Of a DNA stretch of 64,000 bases, positions 28,020-36,697 are shown piece after piece (the first letter of the stretch is position 1; each line of letters opens with the position of its first letter). The position numbers and the translations under genes are program-made. The notes below the pieces were generated by a model that saw only the letters and a program-made list of their open reading frames with translations, made no database searches and had not been told where the DNA came from. The stretch is from Nioella ostreopsis. Lineage in GTDB: Bacteria; Pseudomonadota; Alphaproteobacteria; Rhodobacterales; Rhodobacteraceae. Where the stretch lies: contig NZ_RCIQ01000011.1 of the NCBI RefSeq assembly GCF_004000255.1, positions 62,001 through 126,000 on the forward strand, written 5' to 3'.

Positions 28020-28841
28020 ATGGTCATGAAGAAGCAAAGCACGCTGGACCTGGAGTTCATGGCGCTATTGTCCGAGGTCATGTTTGGGCACGGCTTTGCC
28101 CATTATGGCTATTTCGAAGGCGGCAAAGCCCCGGATCTTACAGGGCAGGCCCTCAGCAACGCGCAACAGGCCTATTTCGACAAACTGGCCGATGCGATCC
28201 CCGACGGCGTGAAGACGATCTTCGAGATCGGCTCTGGCACGGGCGCAAACGCTCTGGCGCTGATCGACCGAGGCTATGACATGACGCTGCTGTCGCCCTC
28301 CGTGCAGATGAACCAGATGGCACGCGAGAAGCTGCCCGCCGGCACCGAGGTGATCGACGCGACCCTTGAGGAATTCGAGCGCGACGACATGTTCGACATA
28401 TGCCTCTACGCGGAAAGCTTTCACTACATCGACATGACCTCTGCGCTGGCCAAAACCGAACGCCACGCGCGCGAGGGGTTTGTCCTCTTCGACTACTTCC
28501 GCCGCGAAACGCACCGTGAAACCGACCGAACCCATTCGACCCATGCCGAATTTCTGGCAGCACTGGTGGCGCAGGGCGCGTTCGAAGTGGTCTCGGACGA
28601 GGACGTGACGGCAGAGATCGCGCCCACATTCGAGATCATGAACTACGTTCAGACCGAAAAGCTCGCGCCGTTTCTGGAACGTTTCCGGGGTGAACTCGCC
28701 CGCGAAAAACCATGGCGCTCCTGGGTGTTGGAAAAATTCGCGGGAAAGAAGCTGAATCGCCTGGCGACACCCTCCAAACGCCCGGGCTTCTTCGAAGAGC
28801 AGAACGAGTATCACCTGATGGTGATGAAGCGGCGGAACTGA
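28020..28841 (+). CDS. Class I SAM-dependent methyltransferase
   Basis: 273 residues with a Rossmann methyltransferase core: IFEIGSGTGANALALIDRG near residue 70 is motif I, followed by DICLYAESFHYIDM near 125 as motif IV region. The start may be the first ATG or the one two codons later; a G-run precedes both. It is flanked by 222 bp and 161 bp of non-coding DNA. It resembles cyclopropane-fatty-acid/ubiquinone-type small-molecule methyltransferases only in fold; substrate unknown. Confidence 0.8.
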   Translation: MVMKKQSTLDLEFMALLSEVMFGHGFAHYGYFEGGKAPDLTGQALSNAQQAYFDKLADAIPDGVKTIFEIGSGTGANALALIDRGYDMTLLSPSVQMNQMAREKLPAGTEVIDATLEEFERDDMFDICLYAESFHYIDMTSALAKTERHAREGFVLFDYFRRETHRETDRTHSTHAEFLAALVAQGAFEVVSDEDVTAEIAPTFEIMNYVQTEKLAPFLERFRGELAREKPWRSWVLEKFAGKKLNRLATPSKRPGFFEEQNEYHLMVMKRRN

Positions 28842-29002
28842 TCAGGGTAATGCGCCCAAGATGTGCGAAGGACGGCGGGGAAGCGTCCTTGCAGCTGATG
28901 GCGACAGCTTCGGGACGACCCTTCCATACCCGGAAAGCGTCACCGGTTTGACCCCTGGCCTCAATACTCCTACGGTCGCCGGATCAACGCGAAAGGGGCG
29001 AC

Positions 29003-29680
29003 ATGCGGATTTTCGTGGCATTCATTCTGGCAATCTCTGGCCTGGCAGGCAGTGCCTCGGCTCAGGTGTCCGGCAGCGTAGAATTCAACCTGTTCAACCT
29101 TCAGGACGCCACGACAAACCGGGTGTTCCTGTTCGATGACGGCTATGCGCAGCAATTCGGTATCGAGGTGCCCGCGCCCTTTTCGCTGTCGGTCCCGAAC
29201 CAGGACCAGGTAGAGCTGATCGCAGAGGGCCAGCCCGACGGCGGGGCCTTCGTGAGATTGACCTTCGCCACCGGAGAGCCACGCCAGTTCGTCGAGAACA
29301 TACAGGTGGTGACGGCCACCATTCCCATGGCGGAAGAGGCCGAAAGCCCGCAGGACCTGCGCCTGCAATTGTCGGCCAACCTGCTGCAAGAGCAGGTCTT
29401 TCCCGTTGCCGTGGAGGGCTTTGAAGATGCCGAGATCCTCGCCATCGAGGTGTTCGAGTTCGAGGGCCATATGGGCGTGCATCTGGTCGGGCGCTACACC
29501 GACCCGGCCATCGGCCCGATGCTGTTGCGCCTGACCGCCCATCCCAACCCCGACAGTCCCGCAAGCTATCTGACGGTGTCCAATATCAACCTCTCGCTGG
29601 TGCCCGTGACCGACGGAGACACCCTGCGCCGCAGCCTGTCCAGCCGGGTGGCCAACGGGCTGACCTACCTGCCGGAGTAA
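29003..29680 (+). CDS. Secreted hypothetical protein
   Basis: 225 residues with a clear signal peptide (MRIFVAFILAISGLAGSASA, cleavage after ASA). The mature part has no cysteines and alternates acidic and hydrophobic residues as in a beta-rich periplasmic protein. I recognise no domain. It sits 35 bp upstream of radC on the same strand. Codon use looks like that of the neighbours. Confidence 0.75.
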   Translation: MRIFVAFILAISGLAGSASAQVSGSVEFNLFNLQDATTNRVFLFDDGYAQQFGIEVPAPFSLSVPNQDQVELIAEGQPDGGAFVRLTFATGEPRQFVENIQVVTATIPMAEEAESPQDLRLQLSANLLQEQVFPVAVEGFEDAEILAIEVFEFEGHMGVHLVGRYTDPAIGPMLLRLTAHPNPDSPASYLTVSNINLSLVPVTDGDTLRRSLSSRVANGLTYLPE

Positions 29681-29715
29681 CGCGCCGTTAACCATTCTGG
29701 GCGAATCCTCGGGGC

Positions 29716-30492
29716 ATGACCCGTAGACAAACCCGATTCGAGGAACAGCGCCTGCCCGGTTTCGAATTCGATCCGGGGGCCGGGTCCACGCCGGGTGTCC
29801 CGCACCTTGATCGACTTGTCGAAGATCATCGCAAATTCCACCGCCAACGCTTGCGCCAACGATTCACAAAGGGCGGCGCGGCGGCTGTACCGGACTACGA
29901 ACTGCTGGAAATGCTGCTCTATCGCGCCATCCGGCGCGGGGATACCAAACCTCTGGCCAAACGGCTGCTGGCCGCCTTCGGCGATCTCAACCATGTGCTG
30001 GCCGCCCCGCCCGCGCGGTTGAAAGAGATCAATGGCGTGGGCGATGCCGTGGTGTTCGAGCTGAAGCTTATCGAGGCCATCGGTCATCGCATGGCGCGCG
30101 CCAAGGTCATCAACAAGCCGCTGCTGTCCTCATGGGATGCGCTGCTGGACTATTGCCAGTCGGCAATGGCGCATCGGGACCTGGAACAGTTTCGCATTCT
30201 CTTCCTCGACCGAAAGAACGTACTGATCGCCGATGAGGCACAACAGACCGGCACGGTGGACCATGTGCCGGTCTACCCGCGGGAAGTGGTGAAACGCGCG
30301 CTGGAACTGAATGCCTCGGCGCTGATCCTCGTCCACAACCATCCGTCCGGCGACCCGACGCCGAGCCAGGCCGATCTGGACATGACCAATGCCATTCGCG
30401 ATGCCGCTGAAGTGCTGAATATCGTGATCCACGATCATCTGATCATCGGCAAATCGGCAACCCTCAGCTTCCGCACGGAAGGATACCTGTAA
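29716..30492 (+). CDS. radC: RadC-family JAB/MPN-domain protein
   Basis: 258 residues. An N-terminal helix-hairpin-helix region ([20 protein letters not shown]) is followed by the JAB metallo-protease-like domain, whose zinc motif is [14 protein letters not shown] near residue 215. RadC was once linked to recombinational repair; its true role is unsettled. Length is normal. Convergent with msrA, whose stop lies 35 bp away. Confidence 0.93.
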   Translation: MTRRQTRFEEQRLPGFEFDPGAGSTPGVPHLDRLVEDHRKFHRQRLRQRFTKGGAAAVPDYELLEMLLYRAIRRGDTKPLAKRLLAAFGDLNHVLAAPPARLKEINGVGDAVVFELKLIEAIGHRMARAKVINKPLLSSWDALLDYCQSAMAHRDLEQFRILFLDRKNVLIADEAQQTGTVDHVPVYPREVVKRALELNASALILVHNHPSGDPTPSQADLDMTNAIRDAAEVLNIVIHDHLIIGKSATLSFRTEGYL

Positions 30493-30527
30493 TCGCCCTG
30501 ACGGCGTGCCTGACCAAGCGCGGATTT

Positions 30528-31202
30528 CTAGTGATCCCCTACAAAGGGCGCATCATCGCCCCATAGCTCGGACACACGTGCATCCCGCCCGCACCCCTGC
30601 CGATACAGCCCATAGGCCACCGATTTCCGGCGCGGGCCAAAGCGGGTCAGGATCAGGTCTTCGCTGCGGTAGTAGTTCTGGTGGTATTCCTCCGCCGGCC
30701 AGAACGGCGCGGCATCCAGCACCGGCGTGACAACCGCCTGCCCAAGCTGCGCCTCTGCGGCGGCGATCTCGGCCTCTGCAATTGCGCGCTCCTCGGCGCT
30801 GCCCGCGAAGATCGCGGTGCGATAGCTGTCGCCCCGGTCGCAGAACTGCCCGCCATCGTCGGTCACGTCGATGGACCGCAGAAACAGGTGGATCAATTCC
30901 TGATAGGGCAGCCGGTCGGCGTCGTAGGTGATTTCGACCACCTCGTAATGGCCGGTTCCGCCGCGCGTCACGTCGCGATAGCTGGGATTGTCCAGCGTTC
31001 CGCCAGCAAAGCCCGACACCGCCTCGATCACGCCATCGACGCTTTCGAAATCGCTCTCGACGCACCAGAAACAGCCGCCCGCGACCACGGCGGTGCGGAT
31101 CTCTTCCGCGTTGGCGCGGCTGTGGCTGGCGATCAGTCCGAGCCCGATGAAGAGCGCGAGGGCGGGGATCTTCAGATGATGTGCGATGCGAATGCGGGGC
31201 AT
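30528..31202 (-). CDS. msrA: Exported peptide-methionine (S)-S-oxide reductase
   Basis: 224-residue MsrA with an N-terminal signal sequence of about 32 residues (basic start, [18 protein letters not shown]), so it should act in the periplasm on oxidised methionine. The catalytic motif GCFWC is at residues 43-47, and the family region [15 protein letters not shown] and AEEYHQNYY follow. A C-terminal Cys in YRQGCGRDA may be the resolving thiol. AGGAG precedes the ATG; longer upstream codons are not MsrA-like. No msrB is adjacent. Confidence 0.92.
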   Translation of the reverse strand: MPRIRIAHHLKIPALALFIGLGLIASHSRANAEEIRTAVVAGGCFWCVESDFESVDGVIEAVSGFAGGTLDNPSYRDVTRGGTGHYEVVEITYDADRLPYQELIHLFLRSIDVTDDGGQFCDRGDSYRTAIFAGSAEERAIAEAEIAAAEAQLGQAVVTPVLDAAPFWPAEEYHQNYYRSEDLILTRFGPRRKSVAYGLYRQGCGRDARVSELWGDDAPFVGDH

Positions 31203-31335
31203 GACATGTGTCTCCTCTCTGGCCCATCCTGCGCGCCGGGGGCGATGAAATACAACGCAAGACCGCGTGAGCTCACGCCAGCTTGAGCCTCTGTTACGGC
31301 CCCGGCGCGCGCTTGCGAAATCGGGATTCCGTCTG

Positions 31336-31379
31336 TACGGGGGGTGCACGGGGGGTGTACGCCCGGTGTACGGGGGGTA
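31336..31379. repeat. Four tandem 11-bp repeats just before a start codon
   Basis: Four head-to-tail 11-mers at 31336-31346, 31347-31357, 31358-31368 and 31369-31379, consensus TACGGGGGGTG. The third copy has GCCCGG in place of GGGGGG and the second begins with C. The array ends five bases before the ATG of the sulfotransferase-like gene, so its last G-run occupies the ribosome-site position. Confidence 0.9.
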
Positions 31380-31384
31380 ACGCC

Positions 31385-32101
31385 ATGAAAATCGCGATGT
31401 GGTCGGGGCCGCGCAACCTGTCAACGGCGATGATGTACGCCTTCGGAAACCGCACCGATTGCGCCGTGGTGGACGAGCCGTTCTATGCCGCCTATCTGGC
31501 GAAAACCGGGCTGGATCATCCGATGTCCAACCAGATTCTGGCCGCTCAGCCGCACGATCCGCAAGTCGTTGCCGACGCGCTGTCCGGTCCCAATCCGGAT
31601 GGAAAACCCCATTGGTATCAAAAGCATATGACCCAGCACATGATTGCAGGCGTACCCCGTCTGTGGATGCGTGATGTGGTCAATGTCTTCCTGATCCGCC
31701 ACCCGGCGCGGGTGATAGCCAGCTATGCCGCCAAGCGTGAAAACCCGAGCCTCGACGATATCGGCTTCCGACAGCAGGCAGAGCTCTATCAGGAGGTCCA
31801 GTCCTTTGGCGGCAACCCGGTCGTGATCGACAGCCACGACATCCGCGATGACCCCCGCATGATTCTGGAAAAACTGTGCGATGCCATAGGGTTAGACTTC
31901 GACCCCGCGATGCTGAGCTGGCCGGAAGGCGGCCACAAGGACGATGGTGTCTGGGCCCCCCATTGGTACGGCGCGGTCTGGAACAGCACCGGATTCGCGG
32001 GCGCAGAAGGCCCGTTGCCGGTACTGGAAGGTAGTGCGGCATCGCTTTGCGAAGAGGCCCTGCCATACTATCTCCAGATGGCACCGCATGCCTTGAAATA
32101 A
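31385..32101 (+). CDS. Sulfotransferase-like P-loop protein
   Basis: 238 residues. The N-terminus [20 protein letters not shown] carries the SGPRNLST loop that binds the phosphosulfate of PAPS in sulfotransferase-like proteins. The later [19 protein letters not shown] is the typical second PAPS-binding segment (R-x-P...S). Several homologues in this bacterial group are misnamed as branched-chain aminotransferases. The ATG is chosen because the P-loop follows at once. It lies directly behind the 11-bp tandem repeat. The acceptor is unknown. Confidence 0.78.
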   Translation: MKIAMWSGPRNLSTAMMYAFGNRTDCAVVDEPFYAAYLAKTGLDHPMSNQILAAQPHDPQVVADALSGPNPDGKPHWYQKHMTQHMIAGVPRLWMRDVVNVFLIRHPARVIASYAAKRENPSLDDIGFRQQAELYQEVQSFGGNPVVIDSHDIRDDPRMILEKLCDAIGLDFDPAMLSWPEGGHKDDGVWAPHWYGAVWNSTGFAGAEGPLPVLEGSAASLCEEALPYYLQMAPHALK

Positions 32102-32197
32102 AAAAGTTCGAAACGGGTGAAACTATTCACGCCCGTCATTCGTGTCTTCCTCAAGCCACGCTGAAAATGCGCGGCGTCAATCACGGGAGATACCAAA

Positions 32198-32611
32198 ATG
32201 AGAACGATCCTTCTGTCCACCGCCCTGTTTCTTGCCGCCAATGCTGTTTTCGCAGCAGGTCATGCCATGGCACCCTCGGTCACTGCCTCCGACCAGGATG
32301 TTTCCGGTGGCACCGTAACCGCGGAAAGCATTGTCGCCCCGGCCAATGGCTGGATGGTTGTCCACCGCACCGATGCCTCGATGGCGCCCGGTCCCGTGGT
32401 TGGCTATGCGCCGCTCCGCGAGGGTGAAAACATTGATGTTACGGCAATTCTCCAGGAAGCCGTGACCGCTGGCGATATGCTGATGCTGATGATCCACGGC
32501 GAAGACGGCGGCAGCATGGTCGGCGGGTTCGAATACACTCTCGGCGCCGTAGAGGACGGCCCGATCCGTGTCGACGGCAACCTTGTGATGACCACCATCA
32601 CCGCCCAGTAA
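32198..32611 (+). CDS. Small exported protein (DUF7282-like)
   Basis: 137 residues with a signal peptide (MRTILLSTALFLAANAVFAA). The mature part contains NGWMVVHRTD, GPVVGYAPLREGENIDV and LMLMIHGEDGG, a pattern I associate with DUF7282-type beta-sandwich proteins of unknown function. It is monocistronic, with a strong terminator 16 bp after its stop. Family assignment is tentative. Confidence 0.7.
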   Translation: MRTILLSTALFLAANAVFAAGHAMAPSVTASDQDVSGGTVTAESIVAPANGWMVVHRTDASMAPGPVVGYAPLREGENIDVTAILQEAVTAGDMLMLMIHGEDGGSMVGGFEYTLGAVEDGPIRVDGNLVMTTITAQ

Positions 32612-32626
32612 GCACGACTTCGACCT

Positions 32627-32670
32627 CGGCAGGGCCCGCGCGAAACCGTGGGCCCTGCCGGAATTCTTTT
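32627..32670 (+). terminator. Rho-independent terminator
   Basis: An 11-bp GC-rich stem (CGGCAGGGCCC, 32627-32637, with its complement at 32650-32660) closes a 12-base loop and is followed by GAATTCTTTT. It ends the gene for the small exported protein and insulates the Hint gene downstream. Confidence 0.85.
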
Positions 32671-32695
32671 GCATCATGACATCATGACCAAGAGA

Positions 32696-32745
32696 GCGTG
32701 GCAAAACGCGGGCATCCTCTGTATAAGGACAGAATAAAGCCACGC
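32696..32745 (+). promoter_or_regulatory. Candidate promoter with flanking dyad for the Hint gene
   Basis: TATAAG (32722-32727) is a possible -10 element with a poor -35 (TGGCAA, 32699-32704). It lies between the arms of a perfect 7-bp dyad, GCGTGGC (32696-32702) and GCCACGC (32739-32745), whose centres are 43 bp apart. Placed 29-78 bp before the Hint-domain start. Confidence 0.35.
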
Positions 32746-32773
32746 AGATTGGTTGACCGAGCAGTAGTGAGTC

Positions 32774-33712
32774 ATGGGTTATAACATCAACGAAGTCTCC
32801 GGCTCGACCACCGGAGGCCCGGATCTCTGGTCGCAGACACTGGACCTGTCAGACCCCGGCGCGACGATGGTGACCGGCGATTTCGACGCTGGGCCGATCA
32901 GTGGCGGCAGCAATGGCGAGGCCCCCTCCGGCTACAGTTTCTCGTCCCTCAGCACCACCAGCTATGGCTCGTTGGTCACGAATACCACGACCGGAGAATA
33001 CACATTCATTGTCGACCGCGATGCGGTAATCGCCTCGGGAAACGATCAGGTCGTCAGCTTCACGGTGACCGGTGGCAATGGCGGGTCCAGCGATACGGAC
33101 ACGGTCGAGATTACCATTCTGATCTGTGTTGCTCGCGGCACCCTGATCGAGACGGACACCGGCCCGGTGCCCGTTGAATCGATCTCGCCCGGTGACAGGG
33201 TGGCCACGCTGGATGGCCCGTCCAAGCCCGTCAGGTGGATCGGATCGCGGCGTGTCGGCGCGTCGGACCTGGCGCGGGATGCCAGTCTCCGACCCATACG
33301 GATTGCCCAGGATGCGCTTGGCCCCGGCCGCCCGGCGCGCGATCTGATCGTCTCGCCCCAGCATCGTATTTTCCTCACTGGCTGGCGCAATGAACTGCTG
33401 TTTGGAGAGACCCAGGTTCTTGTCCCTGCCAAGAGCCTGCTGAACGACCAGACAATCACCCTGGCCCATGATCTGGACGAGGTTGAGTATTTCCATCTGC
33501 TGTTCGACACGCACGAGATCATCTTCACGGAAGGCACCCCGACCGAAAGCTTCCTGCCCGGCGATCACACCATGATGGCGCTCGATGCTGCCGTGCGCGA
33601 TGAGTTGCTGACCCTGTTTCCGGAGTTGTGCGGATCGACCGGCTTTGGCCCGCCCGCCCGTCCGGCGCTGCGTCACTGGGAGGCGCGGGTGCTGGCCCGT
33701 GACATCGCATGA
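32774..33712 (+). CDS. Hint (hedgehog/intein)-domain protein
   Basis: 312 residues without a classical signal peptide. Residues 1-115 are Gly/Ser/Thr/Asp-rich and beta-like, ending in SFTVTGGNGGSSDTDTVEIT, similar to cadherin/VCBS-type surface domains. A Hint domain begins at Cys118 (CVARGTLIETDTGPVPVESI), followed by the GDRVATLDG and VRWIGSRRV strands; SPQHRIFL at 194-201 supplies the block-B-like histidine. There is no C-terminal HN-plus-nucleophile splice junction, so it should not splice as an intein; self-cleavage before Cys118 is possible by analogy with Hedgehog. Its stop overlaps the start of a HlyC-type acyltransferase. Function unknown. Confidence 0.85.
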   Translation: MGYNINEVSGSTTGGPDLWSQTLDLSDPGATMVTGDFDAGPISGGSNGEAPSGYSFSSLSTTSYGSLVTNTTTGEYTFIVDRDAVIASGNDQVVSFTVTGGNGGSSDTDTVEITILICVARGTLIETDTGPVPVESISPGDRVATLDGPSKPVRWIGSRRVGASDLARDASLRPIRIAQDALGPGRPARDLIVSPQHRIFLTGWRNELLFGETQVLVPAKSLLNDQTITLAHDLDEVEYFHLLFDTHEIIFTEGTPTESFLPGDHTMMALDAAVRDELLTLFPELCGSTGFGPPARPALRHWEARVLARDIA

Positions 33713-34221
33713 CTGGACAAGACATGAATGATCGACAGCTGCCCTCGGTGGAGATGCCCTCGCAGGACAGGTTGCGCGTTTATGGCGACATGCTGTTTCT
33801 GGCCTTTCGCAGTCCCCGCCATGCCCATATGCCCGTGGGGGTTCTGCGCAGTTACCTGGAACCGGCCGTGGAACTGGGGCAGTACCGCCTGTTCCGATTC
33901 GACGAGGTGCCACGCGGCATGTTCACATGGGCCTATCTGAACGCGGCGGCAGAAGAGAAGCTGATCACCGGAGAGCCCCTGGCACCAGAGGATTGGCGCT
34001 CGGGTGACCGCCTGTGGATCGTCGACCTGATCGCGCCCTATCGGGGGCTGATGCAATCCATCGGGCGCTGGATGATGGTCCGGGGCAATGTCAGCGACAC
34101 GGGCTTCAGCTTTCGCCGCGTCGCGGGCGACAACCAGACCCGCAGGATCGTTCAGGTCGATTTCAATGCTGATCGTCTGGCACGCATTGTGACCGAAGAG
34201 GACTTTCTGCGGAAAGGATAG
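33709..34221 (+). CDS. HlyC-type toxin-activating lysine acyltransferase
   Basis: 170 residues. In E. coli HlyC, acyl-ACP-dependent acylation of internal lysines activates the RTX toxin HlyA. Aligned by eye, the catalytic histidine is His38 (RSPRHAHMPV versus HlyC SSPLHRNWPV) and the conserved aspartate is Asp106 (WIVDLIAPY versus WFIDWIAPF); EPAVELGQY and WRSGDRLW also match. The first ATG gives a 4-bp overlap with the Hint gene; the ATG five codons later has a better spaced GGAC. No RTX toxin with glycine-rich nonapeptides is encoded nearby, so the natural target is most simply the coupled Hint protein, which is inference. Confidence 0.88.
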   Translation: MTGQDMNDRQLPSVEMPSQDRLRVYGDMLFLAFRSPRHAHMPVGVLRSYLEPAVELGQYRLFRFDEVPRGMFTWAYLNAAAEEKLITGEPLAPEDWRSGDRLWIVDLIAPYRGLMQSIGRWMMVRGNVSDTGFSFRRVAGDNQTRRIVQVDFNADRLARIVTEEDFLRKG

Positions 34222-34509
34222 TCAGCCCTTCAACAACTGGCTCAGCTTCATCGCCACAGCCGGATTGCCGCTGACCTTGAGCTTGCCCATCATCAGCCCC
34301 GTCATCGGGTTCAGCTTGCCCGACAGCAGCTTCACCAGATTGTCCTGGCTGAGTGTCAGGGTGCAGTCGGCCTCGCGATCCTCGGTCGTGGCCGCACCAT
34401 CGGCCAGCACGATCACGCCATCGTCCCCGCAATCGAACTTGAGCGATCCTTCGAACGGCGTGCCCGTCAGCCCCGCGTTGATCCGGTCCGCAATCTCTTC
34501 CAGCGCCAT
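34222..34509 (-). CDS. SCP2 sterol-transfer-like domain protein
   Basis: 95-residue single-domain protein starting at MALEEIADRIN. The core GVIVLADG...ADCTLTLSQDNLVKLLSGKLNPM followed by GKLKVSGNPAVAMKLSQLL is the SCP2 fold, a hydrophobic pocket that binds lipids or acyl-CoA. Seventeen earlier in-frame codons read through the argG terminator and are unlikely. It lies downstream of argG but behind that terminator, so it may have its own promoter. Confidence 0.88.
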   Translation of the reverse strand: MALEEIADRINAGLTGTPFEGSLKFDCGDDGVIVLADGAATTEDREADCTLTLSQDNLVKLLSGKLNPMTGLMMGKLKVSGNPAVAMKLSQLLKG

Positions 34510-34522
34510 GTCGGCCCCCAAA

Positions 34523-34552
34523 TGAAAAACCCGCCCAAAGGGATGGGCGGGT
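34523..34552 (-). terminator. Rho-independent terminator of argG
   Basis: ACCCGCCC (34529-34536) and GGGCGGGT (34545-34552) form an 8-bp stem with an eight-base loop. Read on the minus strand the stem runs into TTTTT and then CATTT, 36 bp after the argG stop. Confidence 0.9.
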
Positions 34553-34587
34553 CTTCGCAATCTGGCAATGCTGACGTGGCTGGAGGT

Positions 34588-35814
34588 TCAGCCGTTCAGC
34601 CGCCGGTTCCGCATCGCAATGAGGCGCAGGCGCAGCGCGTTGAGCTTGATGAAGCCCTGCGCGTCCTTCTGGTCGTAGGCACCGGCATCGTCCTCAAACG
34701 TCACATGCTCTTCGGAGTAGAGCGAGTGATCGGACCAGCGGCCCACGCAGCGGGCGAGCCCTTTGTAGAGCTTCAGCCGCACGGTACCGGTCACATGTTC
34801 CTGGCTCTTGTCAATCGCCGCCTGCAGCATCTCGCGCTCGGGGCTGTACCAGAAGCCGTTATAGATCAGCTCCGCATATTGCGGCATCAGCTGGTCCTTC
34901 AGGTGCATCGCGCCGCGATCCATGGTGATGGATTCGATGGCGCGGTGCGCTTCCAGCAGCAGGGTGCCGCCGGGGGTTTCGTAGATCCCGCGCGACTTCA
35001 TGCCGACGAAGCGGCCTTCCACGAGATCGAGCCGCCCGCAGCCATGCTTGCCGCCCAATTCATTCAGCTTGGTCAGCATCTCGGCGGGGGTCACGGCCTG
35101 ACCGTTGATGGACACGGCATCGCCCTTCTCGAACCCGATTTCCACATATTCCGGCTCGTTCGGCGCGTCCTCGGGATGCACGGTGCGCTGGTAGACGTAA
35201 TCGGGCGCGTCAACGGCCGGATCTTCCAGCACCTTGCCCTCGGACGAGGTGTGCAGAAGGTTCGCATCGACGCTGAACGGCGCCTCGCCGCGCTTGTCCT
35301 TGGCGATCGGGATCTGGTTCTTCTCGGCGAAGTCCAGCAGCTTCGTCCGGCTGGTCAGATCCCATTCCCGCCACGGCGCGATCACCTTGATATCGGGATT
35401 CAGAGCATAGGCGGAAAGTTCGAACCGCACCTGGTCATTGCCCTTGCCGGTCGCGCCATGGGCGACGGCATCGGCGCCGGTTTCCTCTGCGATCTCGATC
35501 AGCCGCTTGGAAATCAGCGGCCGCGCGATGGAGGTGCCGAGCAGATACAGCCCCTCATACTGCGCATTGGCGCGGAACATCGGGTTGACGAAATCACGCA
35601 CGAATTCCTCGCGCACATCCTCGATATAGATGTTCTCCGGCTTGATCCCCAGCATGATCGCCTTTTCGCGGGCCGGTTCCAGTTCTTCGCCCTGGCCCAG
35701 ATCGGCGGTGAAGGTCACCACTTCGCAGCCATATTCGGTCTGCAGCCACTTGAGGATGATCGAGGTATCGAGACCGCCGGAATAGGCGAGAACGACTTTC
35801 TTGGGCGCAGACAT
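34588..35814 (-). CDS. argG: Argininosuccinate synthase
   Basis: 408-residue cytoplasmic ligase that joins citrulline and aspartate with ATP in arginine synthesis. The ATP pyrophosphatase loop YSGGLDTS is at residues 11-18, and the substrate-binding segments [15 protein letters not shown] near 115 and [11 protein letters not shown]-like [15 protein letters not shown] near 290 are intact. Length is normal. Monocistronic, with a strong terminator; divergent from a membrane-protein gene 82 bp away. Confidence 0.96.
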   Translation of the reverse strand: MSAPKKVVLAYSGGLDTSIILKWLQTEYGCEVVTFTADLGQGEELEPAREKAIMLGIKPENIYIEDVREEFVRDFVNPMFRANAQYEGLYLLGTSIARPLISKRLIEIAEETGADAVAHGATGKGNDQVRFELSAYALNPDIKVIAPWREWDLTSRTKLLDFAEKNQIPIAKDKRGEAPFSVDANLLHTSSEGKVLEDPAVDAPDYVYQRTVHPEDAPNEPEYVEIGFEKGDAVSINGQAVTPAEMLTKLNELGGKHGCGRLDLVEGRFVGMKSRGIYETPGGTLLLEAHRAIESITMDRGAMHLKDQLMPQYAELIYNGFWYSPEREMLQAAIDKSQEHVTGTVRLKLYKGLARCVGRWSDHSLYSEEHVTFEDDAGAYDQKDAQGFIKLNALRLRLIAMRNRRLNG

Positions 35815-35896
35815 GGGGTATCTCCGGGAATTCGATTGACCGGGGCGGCGATACCGGGTTTTCAGGGGGGAAGCAAGACAAGCGGAGTGTGAGCGT

Positions 35897-36676
35897 ATGG
35901 ACTATGGCTATCGGATGTTGCGGCACATCGTGGCGCAGGTTTTCGGGAATCTCGGGCAGGCGGCGCGTCTGACACTGGTGCCGACCTTCCTTCCAGCGGC
36001 CATTCTGCTGGCATTGTTCATGAGCTGGGGCGTATCCTACACCACGTTCGGCGATCCCACGGTTGATCCGGCGCAACTGCCCGACGTCAACCCCGGCGTG
36101 ATCTTCCTGACCGTTCTGGCGGGCGTCGTGGTCAGCGTGATCACATATTGCTGGGCCGCCGTCGGCTGGCACCGTTTCGTGCTGCTGGAAGAGTATGGGC
36201 GCGGCGTGGTGCCGGTTTGGCACGGGCCCTACATCATGTCCTATCTGGGCCGCGCGTTTCTGATCGGTCTGTTTGCGGTCGCGGTCAGCATCGCAGCCAT
36301 GATTGTGATCGGCATTGTCATCAGCGTAGTTCAGTCCAACGCCATCGCCTTCGTTCTGTTGACCGGGTTCACCCTTGGCCTGACATGGTTGATCACCCGT
36401 GTCGGCCTGATCCTGCCCGCAGCCGCGCTTGGCCAGAAGATGAGCTTCGGCGAAAGCTGGGAGGCCACCAAGCCCGTCGCCAGCCACATGCTGGTGCCGC
36501 TGTTCTTCATCTCGCTGGCCATGGTCATCCTGAACCAGCTGGTGATCGCCATCTTCGGCGACAGCGCGCTGTCCATCGTGCCAAGCGCGGTCCTGTACTG
36601 GTTTCAGGTGCTGCTGAACCTGTCACTGATGACCACGCTTTACGGCACCCAGGTCGAAGGTCGTACCCTGACCTGA
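35897..36676 (+). CDS. Integral membrane protein of unknown function
   Basis: 259 residues with about six hydrophobic segments. Conserved-looking polar features are [15 protein letters not shown] in the third loop and [11 protein letters not shown] between later helices, a layout common to Rhodobacteraceae proteins annotated only as hypothetical. No transporter motif is visible. It lies 21 bp upstream of ilvA on the same strand. Confidence 0.75.
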   Translation: MDYGYRMLRHIVAQVFGNLGQAARLTLVPTFLPAAILLALFMSWGVSYTTFGDPTVDPAQLPDVNPGVIFLTVLAGVVVSVITYCWAAVGWHRFVLLEEYGRGVVPVWHGPYIMSYLGRAFLIGLFAVAVSIAAMIVIGIVISVVQSNAIAFVLLTGFTLGLTWLITRVGLILPAAALGQKMSFGESWEATKPVASHMLVPLFFISLAMVILNQLVIAIFGDSALSIVPSAVLYWFQVLLNLSLMTTLYGTQVEGRTLT

Positions 36677-36697
36677 TCTTCTCGAAAGGCCCGCGTC

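Noticed and set aside
28868-28890. AAGGACG/CGTCCTT hairpin after the methyltransferase gene as a terminator
   Set aside because: Seven-bp stem with no T-run on either strand; too weak to call.
32774-33712. RTX toxin as partner of the acyltransferase
   Set aside because: I looked for GGxGxDxx nonapeptides in the Hint protein and neighbours and found none; scattered Gly/Asp clusters do not repeat with a nine-residue period.
32774-33712. Intein in the Hint protein
   Set aside because: The N-terminal Cys block is present, but there is no C-terminal His-Asn plus nucleophile junction and no flanking host protein to be spliced.
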